Source: Actinomycetota bacterium (GTDB lineage Bacteria; Actinomycetota; Actinomycetes; S36-B12). From it: 5,503 bases of DNA. The stretch is taken from assembly GCA_009726075.1 (NCBI GenBank), contig WLND01000134.1, positions 1 through 5,503 of the forward strand, read 5' to 3'. A program made the position numbers and the translations under genes. Position 1 is the first letter of the stretch; every line of letters starts with the position of its first letter. Under the pieces are notes generated by a model. It was not told the DNA's origin. It saw only the letters and a list, made by a program, of their open reading frames with translations, and made no database searches. Below, in pieces: positions 1 through 4,640 of this stretch.

Positions 1-457
1 CCGACCGAGTCGCGGCCAGGCGGGGATTTCTCTGGACGAGGAGATCGTCGATGAACGCTCGGCGTTCAGCCGGGTCGCCCTTGACCAACGAGAGGTCCTC
101 GGGGGCAAAGAGGACGGTGCGCAGGTGACCAAGGATGTCCCGCACGCGGGGGAGAGGCGATCGGTTGATGCGCGCCTTGTTCGCGCGCCCGGGGAGGATG
201 GCGATGTCGATGACGACGTCGCGGTCATCAGTCCTGATCCCGCACGTGATCAAGCCCATGTCCGCACCCTTGCGCACGAGGGGAAGATCGCCGGCAACCC
301 GGTGACTGGAGAGTGCCGACACGTAGCCCACCGCCTCGATGAGGTTCGTCTTCCCTTGCCCGTTGCGTCCGACAAACGTGTTGACTCCGAGGGAGAGTTC
401 GAGCTCCACGCGGGCGTAGGACCTGAAGTCGGTCAGGCTCAGCGACTGAACCCACAT
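1..457 (-). CDS. recF: RecF, DNA replication/repair ATP-binding protein (N-terminal 152 residues, cut by window edge)
   Basis: RecF is an SMC-like ATPase that binds gapped DNA and, with RecO and RecR, helps load RecA at gaps and stalled forks. The reading frame from ATG at 457 gives an N terminus MWVQSLSLTDFRSY, the usual RecF opening (xLxLxxFRxY). A Walker A motif GRNGQGKTN follows at residues 30-38, and a RecF signature at 117-137 contains FAPEDLSLVKG and AERRAFID. The Walker B and signature motifs of the C-terminal half lie beyond the left edge; full RecF is usually about 360-400 residues. The start is fixed because the frame is closed 6 bases upstream by the dnaN stop codon itself. No purine-rich ribosome binding site precedes the ATG, so translation is probably coupled to dnaN. 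Gene order dnaA-dnaN-recF supports the call. Confidence 0.96.
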   Translation of the reverse strand, partial: MWVQSLSLTDFRSYARVELELSLGVNTFVGRNGQGKTNLIEAVGYVSALSSHRVAGDLPLVRKGADMGLITCGIRTDDRDVVIDIAILPGRANKARINRSPLPRVRDILGHLRTVLFAPEDLSLVKGDPAERRAFIDDLLVQRNPRLAATRS

Positions 458-463
458 CGGCCA

Positions 464-1594
464 TCAGCCCGTCAGGCGAACCGGCATCAAGAGGTAGCGG
501 TACGCCTCATTCGGCTTATCGCCTGCATTTGCGAGTCCGGTGAGGACCGCTGGCCGAGTGGGCTGGGTGAAGGAGAACCGAGCAATCGGCGAATCGATCG
601 CCGCGAGCCCATCAAGCAGGTAGTTGGGGTTGAACGCGATTTCAAGGGCATCACCCTGAACCGAGCACTCAACCGCCTCATTGGCCTGGGCGTCGTCGCC
701 GGCACCGGCCCTGAGAACAACCTCTGACCCGTCGAAGTTGAGACGAACTGGCGTATTGCGCTCGGCGACGAGCGACACCCGCTTGACGGCATCGATGAGA
801 GCCGACGTCTCCACCGTGGCGACGGTGGCTGCCTCATTAGGCAGGAGCGTGCGGTATTTCGGGAATTCGCCGTCAAGAAGTCGCGTGGTCGTCCGGCGCC
901 CGTTGCCCTCGAAGCCGATAAGTCCCTCAGCGGTGCCCGGTGTCGCAAGCGCGACGCTCACGATGTCGGCACCGGCCAGGGCCTTGGCAGTTTCGGCCAG
1001 GGTGCGCGCCGGGACAAGCAGCTGGGAAGAGATCGTGGACGACACCGGCGCCCAGTCGAACTCCCGGACGGCAAGGCGATAGCGATCGGTTGCCGCGAGG
1101 ACGACACCTGTTCCCTCAAACTCGATCCGAATCCCTGTCAACGTGGGCAGGGTGTCGTCACGTCCGGCAGCGATGGCTACCTGAGCCACGGCCACGGCGA
1201 ACAGCGCACCGGAGACCTCGCCCGATGACGTGGGCATCGCGGGCAACTGCGGGTAATCCTCAACCGGGAGTGTCGGGAGCGTGAAAGACGAGCGGCCGCA
1301 GGTGATGATGACCCGAGTGCCCTCGCTGCTCAGCGTCACGGGCTGTGCGGGGAGCGAGCGCGCGATATCGGCCAGGAGTCTGCCTGAGACCAGGGTGATT
1401 CCGGGAGTGTCGACGTCACACGCCACCTCGACGCGAGCGGACACCTCGTAGTCGAAGCTGCTCATCGTGAGCGAATCACCATCGGCGGTGAGGACGAGAC
1501 CGGACAGGACTGGCATCGACGGCCTTGATGGCAGTGTGCGAGCGGCCCAGGCCACGGCGTCAGCAAGCACATCTCGCTCAACTCGGAACTTCAC
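464..1594 (-). CDS. dnaN: DNA polymerase III beta subunit (sliding clamp)
   Basis: DnaN forms the ring-shaped dimer that tethers DNA polymerase III to DNA and serves as docking site for ligase, mismatch-repair and translesion proteins. I place the start at GTG 1594, giving 376 residues beginning MKFRVERDVLADAVAWAART, the usual actinobacterial clamp start. An AAAGGA Shine-Dalgarno (plus-strand TCCTTT, 1602-1607) sits 7 bases upstream. A longer in-frame version from TTG at 1624 adds 10 residues (TVTTTKDAH-type leader) but has no good ribosome binding site. Visible family motifs are AATDRYRLA at 167-175, EFPKYRTLLP at 243-252 and the C-terminal YLLMPVRL near 367-374, which lines the partner-binding cleft. 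Length matches the family (about 370-380). It lies downstream of oriC and directly upstream of recF, in the same direction. Confidence 0.97.
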   Translation of the reverse strand: MKFRVERDVLADAVAWAARTLPSRPSMPVLSGLVLTADGDSLTMSSFDYEVSARVEVACDVDTPGITLVSGRLLADIARSLPAQPVTLSSEGTRVIITCGRSSFTLPTLPVEDYPQLPAMPTSSGEVSGALFAVAVAQVAIAAGRDDTLPTLTGIRIEFEGTGVVLAATDRYRLAVREFDWAPVSSTISSQLLVPARTLAETAKALAGADIVSVALATPGTAEGLIGFEGNGRRTTTRLLDGEFPKYRTLLPNEAATVATVETSALIDAVKRVSLVAERNTPVRLNFDGSEVVLRAGAGDDAQANEAVECSVQGDALEIAFNPNYLLDGLAAIDSPIARFSFTQPTRPAVLTGLANAGDKPNEAYRYLLMPVRLTG

Positions 1595-1601
1595 GTGGGC
1601 A

Positions 1602-1607
1602 TCCTTT
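1602..1607 (-). promoter_or_regulatory. Shine-Dalgarno deciding the dnaN start
   Basis: On the minus strand this reads AAAGGA, 7 bases before GTG 1594. It favours that start over the in-frame TTG at 1624, which lacks such a site. The protein from GTG also begins at the family-typical position (MKFRVERD). Confidence 0.7.
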
Positions 1608-1726
1608 GTTGTGGTGACGGTCAAGCAGGTGTCGGTGACGCAGAACCGTCAGTCTTGCAGGGTTGGGATTCTTGCACCACGCGGGTGTGCACAGGCAAGG
1701 GTTCTGATGATGCACCTCCGAATCAT

Positions 1727-1732
1727 GGTCAA
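1727..1732 (-). promoter_or_regulatory. Possible -35 element of a dnaN promoter (weak)
   Basis: The minus strand reads TTGACC here, about 130 bases upstream of the dnaN start, in the right orientation. At 17 bases spacing the -10 position reads CATCAG (1704-1709), only a three-of-six match to TATAAT, so the promoter is unproven. dnaN needs some promoter here unless it is read through from dnaA across oriC. Confidence 0.25.
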
Positions 1733-1757
1733 TGGGTTTCGTCGTAGTAATAGGTCC

Positions 1758-1766
1758 TGTGGATTC
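1758..1766 (-). promoter_or_regulatory. Degenerate DnaA box
   Basis: The minus strand reads GAATCCACA, two mismatches from TTATCCACA with the conserved TCCACA core intact. It lies at the edge of an AT-richer pocket (about 1720-1766), so it could be a low-affinity box next to an unwinding site. This is inference from pattern only. Confidence 0.45.
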
Positions 1767-1820
1767 TGGGGATAGTGCTGCTTCCGGCTGGTCAGTGAGC
1801 GTGTGAGCGTTCCTGTTGGG

Positions 1821-1860
1821 TGTGGATGAATCGTGGCGGGTTGTGGATGGTTGTGGACGG
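1821..1860 (-). promoter_or_regulatory. Phased array of DnaA boxes
   Basis: Three minus-strand boxes share the core TCCACA: TCATCCACA (1821-1829), CCATCCACA (1842-1850) and CCGTCCACA (1852-1860). A decayed unit with CGTGGC fills the gap at 1832. Unit starts are 1821, 1832, 1842 and 1852, so spacing is 11, 10 and 10 bases, about one helical turn each. The last two units form a 10-bp tandem repeat (TTGTGGATGG then TTGTGGACGG). Such same-face spacing would suit cooperative DnaA assembly. Confidence 0.7.
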
Positions 1861-1900
1861 ACGATGGGAGCTTGTGTGTTCGTACACGATCGGGTCAAGG

Positions 1901-1909
1901 TTGTCCACA
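1901..1909 (+). promoter_or_regulatory. DnaA box, TTGTCCACA
   Basis: This is an exact copy of the box TTGTCCACA preferred in high-GC actinobacteria. It is the first plus-strand box to the right of the orientation switch in oriC and probably a high-affinity site. Confidence 0.85.
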
Positions 1910-1942
1910 GGGAGTGGGTTCGTTCTATGAGGAAACAAATGG

Positions 1943-1962
1943 TTATGCACAGTGCGTCCACA
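1943..1962 (+). promoter_or_regulatory. Pair of DnaA boxes
   Basis: TTATGCACA (1943-1951) has a single change from TTATCCACA. It is followed 11 bases later, start to start, by the weaker GCGTCCACA (1954-1962). The pair follows an AT-rich stretch (1921-1951) and lies directly before the G-rich segment. Confidence 0.75.
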
Positions 1963-1965
1963 GGA

Positions 1966-1987
1966 GGGTCCGGGTGGGGCGGCCGGG
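1966..1987 (+). other. Putative G-quadruplex motif in oriC
   Basis: Four G runs are visible on the plus strand: GGG 1966-1968, GGG 1972-1974, GGGG 1976-1979 and GGG 1985-1987. The loops are 3, 1 and 5 bases, which satisfies the usual four-tract rule. Further G runs follow at 1997-1999, 2001-2004 and 2008-2010. Folding in vivo is unproven. Confidence 0.6.
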
Positions 1988-2004
1988 ACGAGGTCCGGGT
2001 GGGG
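1967..2004 (+). repeat. Perfect 13-bp direct repeat in oriC
   Basis: GGTCCGGGTGGGG occurs at 1967-1979 and again at 1992-2004, with a 25-base period. The copies flank a GC-rich spacer and lie between two groups of DnaA boxes. They do not resemble a DnaA box, so they may bind another factor or simply be a local duplication. Confidence 0.85.
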
Positions 2005-2020
2005 AGAGGGTGCGTGAAGG

Positions 2021-2053
2021 TTATTCACAGTAGTTATGCACAGCTGTGGGAAA
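2021..2053 (+). promoter_or_regulatory. DnaA box cluster at the dnaA-proximal end of oriC
   Basis: TTATTCACA (2021-2029) and TTATGCACA (2034-2042) lie on the plus strand, 13 bases apart. The second runs into a perfect 10-bp palindrome CACAGCTGTG (2039-2048), whose right half starts a weak minus-strand box, TTTCCCACA (2045-2053). The cluster ends 16 bases before the dnaA stop codon. Confidence 0.75.
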
Positions 2054-2068
2054 CGTGTGACTACTGGT

Positions 2069-3514
2069 TCAGATGGTGCGGGGCTGCGACTTGATACGCC
2101 CGGTGAGATCAGTGACCTGATTGAACAGGCTCCGCCGCTCGGCCATCAGCTGGCGGATCTTGCGATCGGCATGCATGACCGTGGTGTGGTCGCGTCCACC
2201 GAATGCCTGACCGATCTTGGGCAGTGAGAGATCGGTGAGCTCGCGGCACAGGTACATGGCGATCTGGCGCGCGGTGACAAGGACCCTGGATCGACTGGCG
2301 CCGCACAGGTCATCGATCGTGACTCCGAAGTACGACGCCGTGGCCGCCATGATCTGGGCGGCGGTGATCTCGGGCCCGGTATCGCTGGGGAAGAGATCCT
2401 TCAGGACGATCTCGGTGATGGTGAGGTCGACCGGCTGCCGGTTGAGCGAGGCAAATGCAGTGACTCGGATGAGGGCACCTTCGAGCTCGCGGATGTTGCT
2501 GCTGATCTTGGATGCGATGTACTCGAGCACCTCGGGTGGGGCGACCAGGCGCTCCTGGACGCTCTTCTTGCGAAGGATTGCGATGCGGGTCTCGAGGTCG
2601 GGCGGCTGGACATCGGTCATGAGCCCCCATTCGAACCGGGAGCGCATGCGGTCCTCGAAGTCGGGGAGCTGCTTGGGTGGCAAGTCTGAGGTGACGACGA
2701 TCTGCTTGTTCGCGTTGTGGAGGGTGTTGAACGTGTGGAAGAACTCTTCCTGCGTCTGGACCTTCCCGCTCAGGAACTGAATGTCATCGACGAGGAGGAC
2801 ATCGACATCGCGATACCGACGCTGGAAACCGGCTGCCTTGTCATCGCGAATGCTGTTGATGAACTCGTTGGTGAATTCCTCGGAACTGACGTAGCGAACG
2901 CGGGTGCCGTTGTAGAGGGCGCGCGTGTAGTGCCCGATGGCATGAAGGAGGTGAGTCTTGCCGAGCCCGGAACCGCCGTAGATGAACAGTGGGTTGTATG
3001 CCCGAGCCGGTTGCTCGGCGACGGCCACCGCTGCCGCGTGTGCGAATCGGTTGCTTGATCCGATGACGAACGTGTCGAAGGTGTACTTCGCGTTGAGTCG
3101 ACCATCCTCGGCGCGAGTGCTGGGCGAGCCCGTGCCTGGCCGGGGACCGTCATCGAATCGGGGTGCGGCAACTGGAGCGGCGGCGGGCGCTTCGGCGGTT
3201 GCGTAGGTGGCGTCGGCGACAGCGTCAGTGGTCGCCTCGTCGAGGGATGGAGCAATGGATGTGTCGACGGTGACGGCGAGCTTGATCTCACGTCCGAGGG
3301 TCTGCGAGAGCGCGGCAACCACGAACGGGCGCAACCGGGTCTCGAGCACATCCTTGGTGAACTCATTCGGGGCCGCGATGAGTGCGGTGTCCTCGACGAG
3401 GCCCAAGGGACGGGTGAGGGCGACAAACGCGCGCTGCTGGGGAGTGAGGGTGCCATCGGAGAGGTTGGCGACGGCCTGAGCCCAGACGGCGGAGAGATCA
3501 GTGGTGTCGCTCAC
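2069..3514 (-). CDS. dnaA: Chromosomal replication initiator protein DnaA
   Basis: DnaA is the AAA+ ATPase that binds DnaA boxes, opens oriC and recruits the replicative helicase. The 481-residue product shows all four domains. Domain I spans about 1-85. A short Ala/Pro-rich linker spans about 86-140. The AAA+ core has Walker A GGSGLGKT at 180-187, Walker B LLVDD at 240-244, an arginine-containing DRMRSRF at 288-294 and sensor II NIRELEGAL at 340-348. The C-terminal DNA-binding domain carries the DnaA signature in RELTDLSLPKIGQAFGGRDH (424-443) followed by TTVMHADRKI. The start is GTG 3514, preceded 4 bases upstream by GAGGAGG. The linker is far shorter than in Streptomyces. The gene reads toward oriC and is divergent from rpmH. 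Probable autoregulation is suggested by DnaA boxes upstream. Confidence 0.98.
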   Translation of the reverse strand: MSDTTDLSAVWAQAVANLSDGTLTPQQRAFVALTRPLGLVEDTALIAAPNEFTKDVLETRLRPFVVAALSQTLGREIKLAVTVDTSIAPSLDEATTDAVADATYATAEAPAAAPVAAPRFDDGPRPGTGSPSTRAEDGRLNAKYTFDTFVIGSSNRFAHAAAVAVAEQPARAYNPLFIYGGSGLGKTHLLHAIGHYTRALYNGTRVRYVSSEEFTNEFINSIRDDKAAGFQRRYRDVDVLLVDDIQFLSGKVQTQEEFFHTFNTLHNANKQIVVTSDLPPKQLPDFEDRMRSRFEWGLMTDVQPPDLETRIAILRKKSVQERLVAPPEVLEYIASKISSNIRELEGALIRVTAFASLNRQPVDLTITEIVLKDLFPSDTGPEITAAQIMAATASYFGVTIDDLCGASRSRVLVTARQIAMYLCRELTDLSLPKIGQAFGGRDHTTVMHADRKIRQLMAERRSLFNQVTDLTGRIKSQPRTI

Positions 3515-3518
3515 CTAG

Positions 3519-3525
3519 CCTCCTC
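3519..3525 (-). promoter_or_regulatory. dnaA ribosome binding site
   Basis: The minus strand reads GAGGAGG, separated by CTAG from the GTG start at 3514. It is a strong match to the 16S anti-Shine-Dalgarno with a slightly short spacer, and it supports the GTG start. Confidence 0.75.
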
Positions 3526-3541
3526 GTCCCTTGGCCGCCTA

Positions 3542-3573
3542 CGATCCACAGGACTGTCCACAGGTGTGGATGC
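3542..3573. promoter_or_regulatory. Three DnaA boxes in the dnaA leader (autoregulation)
   Basis: CGATCCACA (3542-3550) and CTGTCCACA (3554-3562) lie on the plus strand, and GCATCCACA (3565-3573) on the minus strand. The last two form a perfect inverted repeat, TCCACA-GG-TGTGGA (3557-3570). Starts are 12 and 11 bases apart. They fall between the proposed dnaA promoter and its start codon, where bound DnaA could block transcription. DnaA autorepression through upstream boxes is known in several bacteria; here it is inferred. Confidence 0.75.
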
Positions 3574-3592
3574 TCGCATGGCCCAAGGACTC

Positions 3593-3622
3593 AACCTAGT
3601 CAAGGCCCGCGCAGCAGGACAA
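3593..3622 (-). promoter_or_regulatory. Candidate dnaA promoter
   Basis: On the minus strand, a -35 TTGTCC (3617-3622) and a -10 TAGGTT (3593-3598) are separated by 18 bases. TAGGTT is a good actinobacterial housekeeping -10. Transcription would begin near 3586, giving a leader of about 70 bases that contains the three DnaA boxes. An overlapping TTGACT (3598-3603) exists but has no -10 at proper spacing. Confidence 0.5.
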
Positions 3623-3657
3623 GTGCCGCCGACCTGAGTCGTCACTATCGCACCGGT

Positions 3658-3687
3658 TTGACCATGGGCGGAGTTCGTCCGTAGGCT
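3658..3687 (+). promoter_or_regulatory. Candidate promoter of the rpmH-rnpA-yidD-yidC operon
   Basis: A -35 TTGACC (3658-3663) and a -10 TAGGCT (3682-3687) are separated by 18 bases, close to the sigma-70-type pattern in high-GC actinobacteria. The expected start near 3694 leaves a leader of about 40 bases before rpmH. It is divergent from the dnaA promoter, with about 35 bases between the two -35 elements. Confidence 0.6.
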
Positions 3688-3720
3688 CATGCCCTTACTG
3701 ACCTTCCCCATCTTGTCGTG

Positions 3721-3726
3721 CAGGAG
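3721..3726 (+). promoter_or_regulatory. rpmH ribosome binding site
   Basis: CAGGAG lies 7 bases before the ATG at 3734, an optimal spacing that fits a highly translated ribosomal protein gene. Confidence 0.75.
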
Positions 3727-3733
3727 CCTTACC

Positions 3734-3868
3734 ATGAAGCGCACTTTCCAGCCCAATAATCGCCGTCGGGCAAAGACGCACGGCTTCCGGCTGCGCATGC
3801 GCACCCGCGCGGGTCGCGCGATCCTGGCGACTCGTCGTGCCAAGGGCCGCACCCGCATCTCCGCCTGA
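3734..3868 (+). CDS. rpmH: 50S ribosomal protein L34 (bL34)
   Basis: L34 is a small, very basic protein of the large ribosomal subunit. The 44-residue product starts MKRTFQPNNRRRAKTHGFR and ends GRTRISA, matching the invariant L34 pattern (MKRT-QP--RRR-K-HGFR-RM-T--GR--L--RR-KGR---SA) almost throughout. Length is typical (44-47). The ATG has an excellent ribosome binding site (CAGGAG, 7-base spacing). It is the first gene of the rightward operon, divergent from dnaA, as in most bacteria, and is followed 15 bases later by rnpA. The middle of the gene contains two abutting 12-bp palindromes (3792-3814), probably a by-product of arginine-rich GC-rich coding. Confidence 0.98.
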   Translation: MKRTFQPNNRRRAKTHGFRLRMRTRAGRAILATRRAKGRTRISA

Positions 3869-3883
3869 GGCTTTCGGCGCACC

Positions 3884-4252
3884 GTGTTGCCAGCCGAACA
3901 TCGGCTGCGGCGGTCCACTGATTTCCAGCGCGTGACCCGTAGTGGGTCACGCGCTTCTTGTGGTTCCGTGGTCGTCCATCTGCTGATCGGTACCGGGCAG
4001 GCTGAGGTGGGTCGGGCCCCGCAGGTCGGGTTCACCGTCGGCAAGGGTGTCGGAGGCTCGGTCGTGCGTCACCGGGTCGCGCGTCGGCTGCGTGCATCAC
4101 TCGGCCCGATACTCCAGACATTGCCCGGGGGGACCCTCATGGTGGTGCGTGCACAGCCGTCGGCCGGCACCGCGGCTTCAAGTGCGCTTCGGCGTGATGT
4201 TGAGATCGCACTGCATGCAGCTTTGAAGAAGGCTCCGAGGAGGTCACGCTGA
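3884..4252 (+). CDS. rnpA: Ribonuclease P protein component
   Basis: RnpA binds the catalytic RNase P RNA and helps it position precursor tRNA for removal of the 5' leader. The 122-residue product begins MLPAEHRLRRSTDF, the standard actinobacterial start. It carries the RNA-binding signature VGKGVGGSVVRHRVARRLRA at 52-71; the usual RNR triad reads RHR here (62-64). A basic C-terminal end (KKAPRRSR) follows. Length is normal (110-130). The GTG start at 3884 has no good Shine-Dalgarno (nearest GAGG is 13 bases upstream), so expression may depend on rpmH translation upstream. A perfect 11-bp hairpin lies at codons 15-24. The stop codon overlaps the proposed yidD start. Placement after rpmH is near universal. 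Confidence 0.96.
   Translation: MLPAEHRLRRSTDFQRVTRSGSRASCGSVVVHLLIGTGQAEVGRAPQVGFTVGKGVGGSVVRHRVARRLRASLGPILQTLPGGTLMVVRAQPSAGTAASSALRRDVEIALHAALKKAPRRSR
3928..3959 (+). terminator. Hairpin with T-rich tail inside rnpA (possible attenuator)
   Basis: GCGCGTGACCC (3928-3938) and GGGTCACGCGC (3944-3954) are perfect reverse complements around the 5-base loop GTAGT. TTCTT (3955-3959) follows directly. This has the shape of an intrinsic terminator, but it lies 45 bases into rnpA with a short, imperfect T run. If active it would be a partial attenuator between rpmH and the distal genes. It may instead only be an mRNA structure. Confidence 0.45.
4237..4243 (+). promoter_or_regulatory. Shine-Dalgarno of yidD, pointing to a CTG start
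   Basis: GAGGAGG is a near-perfect ribosome binding site near the end of rnpA. Five bases (TCACG) separate it from CTG at 4249, which is in frame with yidD. No ATG, GTG or TTG in that frame lies within range. Confidence 0.65.
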
Positions 4253-4596
4253 AGCAATCGTGGCGCCGAATTCTGTGGGCGTGGGATCACTCGGCCGGCT
4301 GGCTCCTGAAGTGGCTGCTCATCATCCTCATCAGGGTCTACCAGGTGACCATCTCCAAGCTCCTGATGCCCAGCTGCAGGTTCTACCCCAGCTGTTCGCA
4401 GTACGCCCTCGTTGCGGTCACCGAGCACGGAGCGGTGAAGGGAGCGGGCCTCGCAGGGTGGCGACTGCTGAGGTGCAACCCCTGGAATTCGGGTGGACTT
4501 GACCCGGTACCGTCGCGTGGCCATTGGCGACCAGACATACTTTCAGACGGAAGTCCGCGTTCAGGCCCGCAGTATCCCGATGCTGCAGCCGGCTAA
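4249..4596 (+). CDS. yidD: Membrane protein insertion efficiency factor YidD (probable CTG start)
   Basis: YidD is a small, membrane-associated protein that aids YidC/Sec-dependent membrane protein insertion. The conserved core is intact: VYQVTISKLLMPSCRFYPSC, then SQYA, then RLLRCNPWNSGGLDPVP, with the conserved cysteines of the family. The frame extends upstream of the first canonical start (GTG 4345) through KWLLIILIRVYQ, the usual N-terminal amphipathic or membrane helix, so GTG 4345 would delete family-conserved sequence. In this extension the only start at suitable distance from a ribosome binding site (GAGGAGG, 4237-4243) is CTG 4249, giving 115 residues. CTG overlaps the rnpA stop as CTGA. 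A sequencing error from GTGA is the main alternative. The last 30 residues are variable and unassigned. yidC follows after 44 bases. Confidence 0.88.
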   Translation: MKQSWRRILWAWDHSAGWLLKWLLIILIRVYQVTISKLLMPSCRFYPSCSQYALVAVTEHGAVKGAGLAGWRLLRCNPWNSGGLDPVPSRGHWRPDILSDGSPRSGPQYPDAAAG

Positions 4597-4640
4597 CCGG
4601 TCGCCCAAACGCTGACTAGACGACACTCGCAAGGGAGATC

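Larger units (their letters stand above)
1595..2068. other. oriC: Chromosomal replication origin (oriC)
   Basis: This gene-free stretch between dnaN and dnaA is the classic location of oriC in Actinomycetota. It holds several matches to the DnaA box: one TTGTCCACA (1901-1909), two TTATGCACA (1943-1951, 2034-2042), one TTATTCACA (2021-2029), and several one- or two-mismatch boxes on the other strand (1758-1860). AT-richer pockets (about 55-63% by hand count) lie at about 1720-1766, 1921-1951 and 2016-2042; any could contain the unwinding element, and I cannot choose between them. A very G-rich segment (1963-2010) separates the last two. Short open frames here have biased, unfamiliar translations and are not genes. 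The exact minimal origin limits are not visible from sequence. Confidence 0.93.

Noticed and set aside
125..727. Plus-strand open frame of 200 codons across recF and dnaN
   Set aside because: It is antisense to two well-recognised genes, has no family features, and crosses the dnaN/recF junction.
1595..1624. Ten-residue N-terminal extension of DnaN from TTG 1624
   Set aside because: There is no ribosome binding site before the TTG. The AAAGGA site and family alignment favour GTG 1594.
1704..1712. Possible DnaA-trio (repeated GAT-like triplets) at TGATGATG
   Set aside because: Only two triplets are present and no strong DnaA box or GC cluster lies at the expected spacing, so the match is not beyond chance.
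1578..2094. Several short open frames on both strands within oriC
   Set aside because: Their translations are Trp/Gly/Arg- or His/Pro/Thr-rich, reflecting DnaA-box repeats, and have no recognisable domain. The region is better explained as oriC.
4345..4347. GTG as the yidD start
   Set aside because: It would remove the conserved membrane helix and the IRVY part of the family core, and it has a weaker ribosome site than the one before CTG 4249.
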